Below, in pieces: positions 15,011 to 26,449 of a DNA stretch of 64,000 nucleotides. Each line of letters begins with the position of its first letter. Position 1 is the stretch's first letter. The position numbers were made by a program, and so were the translations under genes. The DNA is from Ephydatia muelleri. Its lineage: Eukaryota > Porifera > Demospongiae > Spongillida > Spongillidae. The notes under the pieces are model-generated. The model was not told the DNA's origin. It saw only the letters and a program-made list of their open reading frames with translations, and searched no databases. The stretch covers positions 480,131-544,130 of the forward strand of contig JABACO010000018.1 in the NCBI GenBank assembly GCA_013339895.1. Reading direction: 5' to 3'.

Positions 15011-15639
15011 AACATTTAATATTGAGCACATTATACTTTAACTTTACAACTAGTTTTCATTTCCACAAGCAGTGAAACTGTTGAATTAATGCTTAGTTGC
15101 TGAAAATGTCACTCTATTACTAAACTTTGTTGCTGTTTGGACATTATCAGACTCTGGGAGTGTTGCAACATAATTTGTTTGCTAATTCGTTTCATCTCAT
15201 TACTAACTTTGGTGGCAAAATATGCGTTCATATTAGATTGTGCTTTTGGTTGCGACTATTACATCACGTATGCCCTCTCACTCCTTATCTGCCGTCTTGC
15301 CTACGTGCAGTATAACAGCTCGGAGTGTGTGCGTAGCTTACCGATAAGCCATAGAGAGACACCAAAGTGTAGCTGCGCAGTAGACATTATCTCTCACACG
15401 AGCATGCTGAGTCTTCCCTCGAGGGAAGAGCCCGAGCGTGTGACTCTGGTAGCAGAGCATGGTCGCATGAACTGGCGGTAAATGGGATATTTACACATCA
15501 ATAAACTCGCCTAAGGTCAAGGATTTATTAGATAAGCTTCTTGGTGCCAACAGCTCAGAGAGAAAGTACACACAATAGCTGTTGTATTACCTTCATCGTA
15601 ATACTTCGAAAGCAGAGAAGCTCTCATGTCTTCGTCCAT
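93..15639 (-). CDS. PHKB: Phosphorylase b kinase regulatory subunit beta (PHKB-like), partial, multi-exon
   Basis: Non-catalytic regulatory subunit of the cytosolic phosphorylase kinase holoenzyme, which activates glycogen phosphorylase. Exons read on the minus strand: 15591-15639 (start codon), 15342-15471, 14675-14774, 14153-14260, 13069-13128, 11974-12110, 11508-11772, 11243-11335, 11122-11179, 10009-10083, 9563-9739, 9128-9278, 8146-8243, 7966-8049, 7809-7910, 3216-3300, 2472-2620, 1386-1453, 507-552, 367-451, 249-305 and 93-184. Family landmarks are [63 protein letters not shown] and [11 protein letters not shown]. The first half belongs to the glucoamylase-like alpha/alpha barrel of PHKA/PHKB. 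The 3' exons resemble PHKB more than PHKA. The first 12 exons join in phase with canonical GT-AG sites. Downstream of 8,250, four joins fail (see findings), so the 3' half is uncertain. The gene continues left of the window. It is head to head with GPATCH1. Confidence 0.88.
568..1240. repeat. Pyrimidine-rich minisatellite
   Basis: Imperfect tandem units around CTCCAAGCTCCACCTCCACC. It lies in the PHKB intron between exons 507-552 and 1386-1453. The open frames over it are repeat artefacts. Confidence 0.9.
1465..1870. repeat. (TG)n/CATG microsatellite
   Basis: About 400 bases of TGTGTGCATG-type sequence, immediately upstream (in transcript sense) of the PHKB exon at 1386-1453. Confidence 0.9.
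2170..2460. repeat. CACCCACACACCCATG minisatellite
   Basis: Tandem ACACCCATGCACCCAC units abutting the donor side of the PHKB exon at 2472-2620. Confidence 0.88.
2838..3150. repeat. About 45-base minisatellite, roughly 7 copies
   Basis: Units contain GGGAATATCATGTCAGGTTC and CCAGTAACTCCAATAACC. It lies in the PHKB intron between exons 3216-3300 and 2472-2620. Confidence 0.88.
3768..5061. repeat. 30-base minisatellite, about 40 copies, split by the palindromic element
   Basis: The unit contains GTGTGGGTCCATTAGGAGCA followed by GGTTGGACTA. The left end is very regular (3840-4140) and later copies are degenerate. Two further units occur at 7726-7790, on the other side of the 5062-7722 element, so the array was interrupted by that insertion. 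Confidence 0.93.
5062..7722. mobile_element. Large palindromic (foldback) element inserted in a minisatellite
   Basis: Left arm about 5062-6346 and right arm about 6403-7722 are near-identical inverted copies around a loop of about 55 bases. Ends read CAAATCACGTCAGTTCTATC on the left and the inverse of GATAGAACTGACATGACTTG on the right. Each arm carries the same short ORF beginning [19 protein letters not shown] (minus 5691-5879, plus 6873-7082), with a donor-like TTTCAGGTAAG at its end. I recognise no transposase. The same 30-base minisatellite lies on both sides, so the element landed inside that array. It sits in the PHKB intron between exons 7809-7910 and 3216-3300. A clear target duplication was not resolved. 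Confidence 0.75.
8250..9119. repeat. 23-base minisatellite abutting a PHKB acceptor
   Basis: About 37 units of CACCCATGAGGGAACACACA, with AGAGAA variants, and some longer units with CCATTACAG. In transcript sense the array runs into the acceptor of exon 8146-8243, whose polypyrimidine stretch (GTGTTCCCTCATGG) is itself a repeat unit. Confidence 0.92.
9340..9500. repeat. Short C-rich minisatellite
   Basis: A few copies of CTCTCCTAAACTCTCAATGG, in the PHKB intron between exons 9563-9739 and 9128-9278. Confidence 0.8.
10252..10330. repeat. (CA)n microsatellite
   Basis: Nearly pure CA dinucleotide run with a short CGCG interruption. Confidence 0.95.
10495..10735. repeat. 19-base minisatellite, about 12 copies
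   Basis: The unit is GACACACCTAGATACATGT, with ACG variants, in a PHKB intron. Confidence 0.93.
10797..11108. repeat. CACACATGTACACC minisatellite
   Basis: CA-rich units abutting the donor of the PHKB exon at 11122-11179. Confidence 0.9.
12660..13053. repeat. (CA)n-rich region
   Basis: Compound CA/ACATGCA repeat downstream (in transcript sense) of the PHKB exon at 13069-13128. Confidence 0.92.
13362..14152. repeat. Splice-donor minisatellite of a PHKB exon
   Basis: About 19 tandem units of roughly 40-45 bases. On the transcript strand each contains GGTCACCTTCAGGTGAGGAG or a close variant. This is the last bases of exon 14153-14260 plus its GTGAGG donor, which the array directly follows. 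Confidence 0.9.
14974..15009. repeat. Poly-C tract, 36 bases
   Basis: Uninterrupted C run. It is poly-G on the PHKB transcript strand, in intron 2. Confidence 0.95.
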
Positions 15640-15741
15640 CCCCAACTATCATATATATATATCTGAGTATAATACGGGTTAAAGGTGTCAAACTTTTTCA
15701 ACATTAACTCCGAGAGCACTGGACTATTTTAATATTTTAAA
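15640..15741. promoter_or_regulatory. Bidirectional promoter between PHKB and GPATCH1
   Basis: Only 102 bases separate the two divergent start codons, so both transcripts must start in or very near this stretch, or inside each other's 5' exons. It holds an alternating AT run around 15650-15661 and is otherwise AT-rich. The shared promoter is inferred from spacing. No initiator or TATA box can be assigned with certainty. Confidence 0.55.
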
Positions 15742-18700
15742 ATGCCAGGTGTAGACCATGACGATTCGGACGAGGACTCTTTTGCAAACATAGGTACAGC
15801 ATTTGAGCTTCTTGAAACACCAGAAGACATCCAGAAAGCGAAGAAACAAAAAGAGAAAGAACAGTATGTGACCGACGAGCAAGGAAGGAGAAGATTTCAT
15901 GGCGCCTTTACCGGAGGATTCTCAGCAGGGTATTATAATACAGTGGGCTCCAAAGAAGGTAAAATAGTCTTATAATGGATAGCAATGTTCAATACTCTCC
16001 TGGAAAAAGGGAAGCTAGTAATAGAAGAATGCTACACATTTAGACATATTATGGTATGTTATATATAAAGACCATAAATACTTATCAACGCGGCTCAGGA
16101 TGGACACCTGCCAGTTTCACTTCCTCTCGAGCAAAGAAGGCAGAAATTGCAGCACAAAGGCCAGAGGACTTCATGGATTCAGAAGTAAATCTTTCTCCAT
16201 TTGCATGGCATGCTGCCCATCCTTCAGGTCACATGATAGCATGCTTGCCCATCCTTCCGATCACATGATAGCATGCTGCCCACCCTCTAGGTCACATGAT
16301 AGCATGCTGCCCACCCTCTAGGTCACATGATAACATGCTGTCTCACCCTCTAGATTACATGATAGTATTCAGCTCACCCTCCAGGTCACATGCATATCAT
16401 GCTGCTTGCCCTCCAGGTCACATGCATATCATGCTGCTTGCCCTCCAGGTCACATGCATATCATGCTGCTTGCCCTCCAGGTCACATGCATATCACCTCT
16501 AGGTCACATGCGTATCATCTCTAGCTCACATGCATATCACCTCTAGCTCACATGCATATCACCTCTAGGTCACATGCATATCTACATGCATATCACCTCT
16601 AGCTCACATGCATATCACCTCTAGGTCATGCATATCACCGCTAGGTCATGCATATCACCTCTAGGTCACATGCATATCATCTTTAGGTCACATGCATATC
16701 ACCTCTAGGTCACATGCATATCACCTCTAGGTCACATGCATATCACCTCTAGGTCACATGCATATCACCTCTAGGTCACATGCATATCACCTCTAGGTCA
16801 CATGCATATCACCTCTAGCTCACATGCATATCACCTCTAGCTCACATGCATATCACCTCTAGGTCACATGCATATCACCTCTAGGTCACATGCATATCAC
16901 CTCTAGGTCACATGCATATCACCTCTAGGTCACATGCATATCACCTCTAGGTCACATGCACATCACCTCTAGGTCACATGCATATCACCTCTAGGTCACA
17001 TGCATATCATGCTGCACATCACATGGTAGCCAGCAGTGCTGTTACATTTAAATATTTCACCCAATAGGATTTGGGCGAGCATGGCATTGCCCCTCGCGAG
17101 GTAGCTGCCAAGGAGCAGTTTGCAGAGCAGAGAGCTGCAGGTGCAAAGAGACCACAGCCCACCATGCAGCCCTCTGTGATACCTGGGGAGCCACCACTCC
17201 AGAACCTGATCGTGCCTGTCAAGTCCACCATAGGTGCCAAGCTGTTGAGTGCCATGGGGTGGAGGGCTGGGCAAGGGGTGGGACCTAAAGAGAAGCGATC
17301 TTCTATGAAGGCAGGTACATCACAACTCAATCGCATCTTCTCTCGCACGTGTGTCATATTTGCTTCCGTCTGCCAAATATGTCTGTCCGACGTTTTGCAG
17401 GACCCAAGGTGTATGGCTGTTCCTTGCCGGGGCAGGAGGAGGGTGGGAGTGGTCTGGAAGTCGAGGCAGCTGATGAGACTGCAGTTGGTGACTTCATGTT
17501 TGCGCCAAAGGATGTGAAGCCCTGGGAGTTTGAAGCCAAGGATGATGTCCATGGAATAGGCTACAGTGGAATGCAGGAGCAGTCGGTTCTGTCCACACAG
17601 CAGACCAGCAAAGCTCTCTATGGCATGTCTGGACAGGTGTGCCTTGCCTTCTCCATGGCTAAGGGGTGGAGGGATGGGGCTTTTCCACTGGGAAGGTGCT
17701 AGTGACACATTTGCTGTTACTGATCCACTTTGCCCAAGTGATCTGCTTTGCCCAAGTGATCCACTTTGCCCAAGTGATCCACTTTGCCCAAGTGATCCAT
17801 TTTGCTCAGTAAAGGATCCACTTTGTAATGCATGCATTATGTACCACATTACAGACAAGTTACAAGCCTAATACAAATCCAATGGGTGGTGGTGGTGCAG
17901 AGAGTAAAGCAGTCTTCACCAGATCCTTTCCATCTGCATTCACTATACACTCACGTGTATACTTGAGTACACACTCAAATGTATACTAAGTATACACTCA
18001 AGTGTATACTCAAGTGTATATTCAAGTATACACGAGTGTATACTCGAGTATACACTCAGTATACATGCACTACTCTCGTACTCAGAGGTGCGACTATCCT
18101 GATAGGGTGAATACTTCGTGTACATGCCAGGCATCGTAGCAAAGCCAGCCCACCAAACCCTTTCTCTGCACACTCTTACATACATGCATACATGTACGCA
18201 CACTTCCACACACACACATGCATACACACTTTCACACACACACATGCATACACACTTCCACACACACACACACACATGCATACACACTTCCACATAAACA
18301 TGCATACACACTTTTATACACACACATCATACACACTTCCACACACGAACATGCACACATACACACACGCTTCCACATATGCACACTTGTACACACACAT
18401 TTACATGCACACATATACACACACACACATGTACACACACATACATGTGTGTCATACATGTACGCACACATACATGTACACACACATACATGTACACACA
18501 CATACATATACACACATTCTTGTGTTTCAGGCATTTGGAACAGGAGCACTAGAAGAGGAGGAGGATGAGGATATATTTGCTGAGGAGAGTGTCGCAGCCT
18601 ATCATGCATCCATTGCACAGGAGGGAGATGTCGCCATGGAGATGAAGTTTGGGTGGACAGGAGTAGATGCTGATTCAGGTTAACTGATGTGTTGTTTTAT

Positions 18701-21700
18701 GTGTGTGTGGAGGCAAAGCTAGGAATCCATAACATCATTAGTTAATTTGATGCCTTGTCCTTAAATTTGTATTGTTAGTACAGCAAGAAATTTTACTTGA
18801 TGATTGCCTTAAAAGGAAGCACCCTACCAATTGCATGCTGTTAGATGGTGTGTGTTTGACATTTCAGACTCCTGGAATTTAGCTTGCTTTGTGAAAGCCA
18901 AAGATCCCTTCATCCCCGCAAAGGTGTGTATTTGACACAGCACTTGAATGTGTTCCTGTGGTGTGTGTACATTGCAATGATAGGTAACCTTATTTCTTCT
19001 GTAGCATATCCTCCTCCCCACTCTGTAGCATTATCCTCCTCCCCACTCTGTAGCATTATCCTCCTCCCCACTCTGTAGCATCATCCTCCTCCCCACATTA
19101 TCCTCCTCCCCACTCTGTAGCATTATCCTCCTCCCCACTCTGTAGCATTATCCTCCTCCCCACATTATCCTCCTCCCCACTCTGTAGCATCATCCTCCTC
19201 CCCACTCTGTAGCATTATCCTCCTCCCCACTCTGTAGCATTATCCTCCTCCCCACTCTGTAGCATCATCCTCCTCCCCACATTATCCTCCTCCCCACTCT
19301 GTAGCATCATCCTCCTCCCCACTCTGTAGCATTATCCTCCTCCCCACTCTGTAGCATTATCCTCCTCCCCACTCTGTAGCATTATCCTCCTCCCCACATC
19401 CCGAGAGATTTTTGTCTGGTACACAAGTTTTCTTCTTCCACGGATAAGGAATCGAGTGAGTCATTTGTGTTGTTGATGTTATCTGTCTGCCTTGGCATAC
19501 TTTGATGCTAAAGTTTGTGTCAGATTGAATCTTTGAAATGGAACTTACCTTACATGTATAGCTGTATGTATATGAGGTGTTTCAACAAACATGTAATCAA
19601 ACTTAATTTAATTGTCGACTTTGCTACTTTTAGCCACTTGGTTTCATTATCATACCTGATGTTAATGAAACATTTAATAAGCCATTGTTTTAATGAGTTC
19701 TTTTGTATGCACAAATGGGATGGTTTATTTGTTCCTTTTCAAGGGTCTATCATCTATTGAACTATTGTTGATGTAGTCATAGATTTAATTAGTTTGTGTA
19801 CAATTGTGATCAAAATTAGATAGAATGCATATCATATAGAATGCATATCATATAGAACGGTGTGCTTGTCTTCAGGGTCCTGTGTACTATCCCTTTACAC
19901 ACACATGCCCATACACACACACACACACATGCACACACACACACACGCACACACGCACACACATGCCCCTCCCCTACACCCCACTCAGACACAGGTGCAG
20001 GTAAGGGGACTCGTCCTCTGACCTCCCATGAGAGAGCCAACATCATTGCAGCCAACAATGGTAAGTAAAGCCTGGGGACAAGTATTGACCACTTAAAATA
20101 TATCTTCAAGTGCTGATCAATTAGTTATTTCTTCTTCTAGATGAATTGCCCTCTGTATTTGCTCTTGTGTCGGTTCAAGACAGGGAGCGGCTTAAAAGGG
20201 TGTCGGAGATGGCGCAACAAGTGAACAGAGGGCAGCTGATGCTACAAGAAGCGCACAAGCGCTCTCAGCTAGTTGCAGATGAGCGCTTGCAAAAAAAACA
20301 ACCAGAACATACAGCTGCTCTAAAGCCACTCCCTGCTCTAAAGCCACTCCCAGCTGGTCCAGCAGGCGTTCTATCTGGTTCTCTGTCCTCAACTACAGCA
20401 GCTGGCTCTTTACCTCCCCCAGCAGCTGGGTATTCTCACCGTGGCCATACAACAGACACTTCAGTTGGCATTAGTCCTGAAGGTAATTATTTTGGCAGAG
20501 GATCACATGATTTGAACATAATGTAATATTTGTTGTGCGCAGCCCTCAAGCCGTTCAGCAATGACCCTCAAAAGCAGATGAGATATGAAGCATTTCTCAT
20601 TGGACAGATTGAAAATGGTAATGACCTAATTACGCTGTAGTATGAGGTCTCCATACACTTCCCCTTACCACATACCTTCCCCTCCACACACTTCCCTCCC
20701 CCTCCACACATCTCCCCACCCTCTCCCCACCCTTTGCCACACACCTCCCCATCCCACACATCTCCCCTCCCCTCCACACATCTCCCCTCCCACTTCACAC
20801 ACCTCCCCACCCTCCCTTCCCCCCACACCTCCCCACACACCTCCCACCCTTCCCTCTCCCCACACACCTCCCCACCCTCCCCTCTCCCCACCCTTCCCTC
20901 TCCCCACACCCTCCCCTCTCCCACACCCTCCCCTCTCCCACAACCCTCCCCTCTCCCACACCCTCCCCTCTCCCCACACCCTCCCCTCTCCCCACACCCT
21001 CCCCTCTCCCCACAACCCTCCCCTCCCCCACAGCACCTCCCCACCCTCCCCTCTCCCACACACCTCCACACCCTCCCCTCTCCCCACACACCTCCCCACC
21101 CTTCCCTTTCCCCACACACCTTCCCTCTCCCCCACACACCTCCACACCTCCCCACCTTCCCTCCCCACACACCTCCCCACCTTCCCTCCCCACACACCTC
21201 CCCATCCTCTCCCCCTCCACACACCTCCCCATCCTCTCCCCCTCCACACTCTCATCCTCTCCACACACACCTCACCCTCTTTCCTCCATGCACAGTGTTG
21301 CAGGATATGATGTAGCTCCCGGTGGGTGGGTTTTGCATACATGCACACATTTACGTGTATAGTTAACTAATAAACCACACAAGTTCCATTTACTTTTTAT
21401 GCAGAGCACTAGGAGTTTAGTGGATTTGCGGTTCTGTGCCAGCATGTTGGCCCATGATGACAGCATGTTGCCATAGTGACAGCAGTTGCCATAGTGACAA
21501 CATATTGGCCCATAGTGACATCATGACCATCTTGGGAATAAGGTCACCAAAGTGACACATGTTTGGCTCCATCTGGATGGGACATTTGATACTACTTGAA
21601 GCCATCACACACGTTGTAGTGTAGGGAAATGTTTGGAACATGATAGGGGGCAGGTATTCACAGTGTTGCTGTAGACAGCAACTTTGTAAGAAACGGATAT

Positions 21701-21839
21701 GTGTGGTGTTTGGCTACAGGAAATGCCTCTGAAAAGGTTGTTTGGGGATGAAGGGGTACAACCACCTGTTTTGATGAAGTGATGCTTGTAGTCCTACAAA
21801 TTGAGCAAGCATTAGAAGTGTGTAAAGTATATCAGTAAA

Positions 21840-21871
<32 letters not shown>

Positions 21872-24800
21872 ACACACACACACGCACACACACGCACACA
21901 CACACACAAACACACACACACAAACACACAAACACACACACACACAAACACACGCACATGGCTTGATACGTTTGAGTACATTCACGATGAGAGGTCATTC
22001 CTGCTTCCTTTGTGGAGTGTCAAGGGGTACTTCACAACACTAGATGCTCAGGATCATGATGTTGGAGCATTGCACTGTGTTCTTTAAGGATGTGTCTCTT
22101 CTCCATATAAGGGCAAAGCATGACTGAGTGGGAGCAACAGAGGGAGAGGGAGGAGTTTGCACGCACAGCCAGGGTGCACCAGCCTCTCACCACGTCACTG
22201 ACGTCCAAGTTCACACATGCCAAGGAGGACCAGAAGGAAGAGAGTGAGGGGGAAGAGGTAAGCAGAGAGGATTGGGTGTGTAGCGGTTAGGGGAGGAAGA
22301 GGGGGAGGGAGGGCCAGAGGGAGGGCCAGAGGGAGGGTACTCCTCCTTGCCCTGGTGCCTTCTAGCTTAGGGACCAGTTATTAGGGCTTGTATTGAGTGG
22401 TCGGCATGTTTATATCCTCAGCCTGTGAGGTCTTTAGATTACTAGGTACTACCATACCGCTCTCTCACTGCCATACCGCTCTCTCACTACCATACCGCTC
22501 TCTCACTACCATACTGCTCTCTCACTGCCATACCGCTCTCTCACTACCATAACCGCTCCCTCACTACCATACTGCTCTCTCTCACTGCCATACTGCTCTC
22601 TCTCACTGCCATACTGCTCTCTCACTGCCATACTGCTCTTCTCAGCCATACTGCTCTCTCACTACCATACTGCTCTCTCACTGCCATACTGCTCTCTCAC
22701 TGCCATACTGCTCTCTCACTGCCATACTGCTCTCTCACTGCCATACCGCTCTCTCACTACCATACTGCTCTCTCACTGCCATACTGCTCTCTCACTACCA
22801 TACTGCTCTCTCACTACCATACTGCTCTCTCACTGCCATACCGCTCTCTCACTACCATACTGCTCTCTCACTACCATACTGCTCTCTCACTGCCATACTG
22901 CTCTCTCACTACCATACTGCTCCCTCACTGCCATACTGCTCTCTCACTGCCATACTGCTCTCTCACTGCCATACTGCTCTCTCTCACTACCATACTGCTC
23001 TCTCACTACCATACTGCTCTCTCACTACCATACTGCTCTCTCACTGCCATACTGCTCTCTCACTGCCATACTGCTCTCTCACTGCCATACTGCTCTCTCA
23101 CTGCCATACTGCTCTCTCACTGCCATACTGCTCTCTCACTACCATACTGCTCTCTCACTACCATACTGCTCTCTCACTGCCATACTGCTCTCTCACTGCC
23201 ATACTGCTCTCTCACTGCCATACTGCTCTCTCACTGCCATACTGCTCTCTCTACCATACTGCTCTCTCACTGCCATACTGCTCTCTCACTGCCATACTCT
23301 CTCTCACTGCCATACTGCTCTCTCACTGCCATACTGCTCTCTCACTGCCATACTGCTCTCTCACTGCCATACTGCTCTCTCACTGCCATACTGCTCTCTC
23401 ACTGCCATACTGCTCTCTCACTACCATACTGCTCTCTCTCACTACCATACTGCTCTCTCACTGCCATACTGCTCTCTCACTGCCATACTGCTCTCTCTCA
23501 CTGCCATATTGCGCTCTCTCACTGCCATACTGCTCTCTCACTACCATACTGCTCTCTCACTGCCATACCGCTCTCTCACTACCATACTGCTCTCTCACTA
23601 CCACGTTTATAGATTAGTTTTAAGGCATAATTATCATTTGAGTCTCCAATTAATCAAATTAGAGGTAGTGAATAATTAATTGACCCTGTTTGCAGGGATG
23701 TGTAGCCCATGTTGACCAATACCAGTACTCCCATACCAGTACTCCCATACCAGTGCTCCCATACCAGTGCTCCCATACCAGTGCTCCCATACCAGTACTC
23801 CCATACCAGTACCCCCCATACCACTACTCCCATACCAGTGCTCCCATACCAGTACTCCCATACCAATATCAGTGCTCTTCATATCTACTAATCATTTAAC
23901 CACACACCCTTGAAGTCTCACATTTGTGTGACCAGTCTAACCCACCTTCTGTATGGTTGGCTAATGTCTCTTTTGTGGTGTTTGTCTTCATGAAGATGTC
24001 CCATTGATCCGCATGTTTGTGACTTAGGGACAGCGGGTAACATAGCCATTGAAGGCAATCACAAAGCGAGCACTAATAAGAAGAAGATGATGAGAAGCTG
24101 CTTATTGCTTGCTGCAAGTTCATTCCATTTGCATCAGCAGAATGACCATGGGGTTCAATAGTTTTTTCTTCCTTTTTTTTTTTTCTTTTTTTTTTCTCAA
24201 GGTGGGATAGGTCAGTTCCCATTCATTGTTCTGTATGGGTGTAAGAACCAATGAAGTACCTTTATGTATAGCTGTTGACTTTGGGAAGGCTCAATGGCTT
24301 CCAAGTGAACATGTGCATGGAACAATACCATTAGGAGTACCTTTGTACAGGAAGAAGCCATCAGGTGTGAATGATCCTAGCACTACACTAATTTGATTTA
24401 GATGCCTGGTGAATAGATACAGGATGAAATAGATTAGCCTCTGAACATATGACAATGATTACTTCAATCATAACATTTCCACAATGGCATTATTCGTCCT
24501 CTATCTCAGCAAGTTCAGCACTAAAGGGAAATTATTAATGTCTGTTCATTAACCATTATGCATTAATGTATGGGGTCGTTTCTGCGAATAGGGACTTAGT
24601 GCATTTGTTTTCAAGATTTCAAGTTTTTTTTATATTCTAGAAGTCTGAAATGTCCTCTGCACATCAATTCTTATGCACTGAGAATCAGAGTATCTGTCGT
24701 GGAGTTATCAAGTCACTGAATCTTCAATTAGCCATACATTTCAATGAAGCATTACATTTCTATTGTGTGTAAGGAAATTTGTATAATGCATGTGTTAGGT

Positions 24801-26395
24801 CCCTATATTATTGTAACTCCAATAGTTTACTGTCTAGTTATATTAATAAAGGGTGCCATTTATTAATAAAAAGTGCATTTCTTTTTGTTTTGCTACAAGT
24901 AAGCATTCGTCTTCTTCCATTACTCTTCTGATTGTATGGAACAGGACATCTTGTGATCACGAGTGTGTGGTGTGTGCTGTACGTGTGTGCTGTGTGCTGT
25001 ACGTGTGTGCTGTGCTGTGTGCTGTGCGTGTGTGCTGTGTGTGCTGTGTAGCTGTACGTGTGTGCTGTGTGCTGTACGTGTGTGCTGTATGTGTGTGCTG
25101 TTGTGCTGTACGTGTGTGCTGTGTGCTGTATGTGTGCTGTGTGCTGTATGTGTGTGGTTACTCGCAAGGTTAACACTGAGTTATGGAGTCTCACAGTTGT
25201 AGGACCCTGAGGTCATGCTTTGCAGTCATACAGTGTACAAAGAAACATGATCGTATCTGGTGTCTCCTATCCTATATGTTTATACTAGTCTTTTGGGACC
25301 TGATTTATGATTCCCGAAGCAGATAGGAAGCTGGCATAGCAGCCCCCCCCCCCATGGCAACCTAACTCGGGTCTCTCCTAGCAACCTAAAAAGACAATGG
25401 TTGTAGTTGTGGTGGAAGAACCCGAAGTCAGAAGATGCCCATGCCCACTCGAGGCCCCAGGCCCACTCGAGGCTCCAGGCCCATTGTCACAGGGTTTTGA
25501 TATGAAAAGCCGTACAGAATTGTGTTATCACTCCTCACACACATAACTCACACTGAGCACCAAGACACTCACCCCCCAGATGTGATCTCACTGCTATAAC
25601 CCACACACAAAACAATATATCTCTGTGAATATCCATACAAGTCAAGAGGCAACAGGTTTTGATGATATCTGTTCTGATGTCATGTGTTTTATAAACAGCA
25701 TTGATTGTCTCTGTACTGAAATGAAGTGGCTAATTAAACAGATGGTGTGTTGTGCAAGCAGGACTGTATTGTCACAGCACATGGGTGTGGGTGTGTGTGA
25801 GGGGAGTGTGCTTGTGGAGACTACACACACACTATTAGGTTTCAGATATCCGATATTGCTGCCCTTTTCCATGTAATGATCAGTGTTGAGTTTGCTCTTC
25901 AAAGAGGCAATGCTATACCACTGGTAGGACACTAGAGGGCTGAATTTCATTTCTTTGTGTTCACTCTTGAAATATATATTGGGTTCACTTCATCTTTTGT
26001 CAGACATAGAAGGTATGAGATGGATCTGACATAATTGGAGATGTTCTTACATTGCCAGTCTAGGCATTGTGTAAGCTGCAATACAGACATCATACTGTAG
26101 CCCATAGTTCTATGGTCATGTGCTTGGAGCAAGCAGGGTGTACATGGAGAAGAGGGACGTCCGGAGTGTGTTCATGTGTAATGGATGCTAGCTTTGTTTC
26201 TAGTAATGGATGCTAGCTCTGTCTCTAGTAATGGATGCTAGCTATATCTCTAGTAATGGATGCTAGCTCTATCTCTAGTCAGACGCAGTGCAGGCAGCCA
26301 AAGTCAACATGTTTGGTGTTCTCACCAGAGAGACCTTGGAGTGGCATCCACACAAAACTCTCTGCAAGAGATTCAACGTTCCAGAGCCATACCCA

Positions 26396-26449
<54 letters not shown>

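Noticed and set aside
20642..21348. Pro/His-rich and Gly/Glu-rich frames above 200 codons
   Set aside because: Shadow of the C-rich intronic repeat between GPATCH1 exons 10 and 11.
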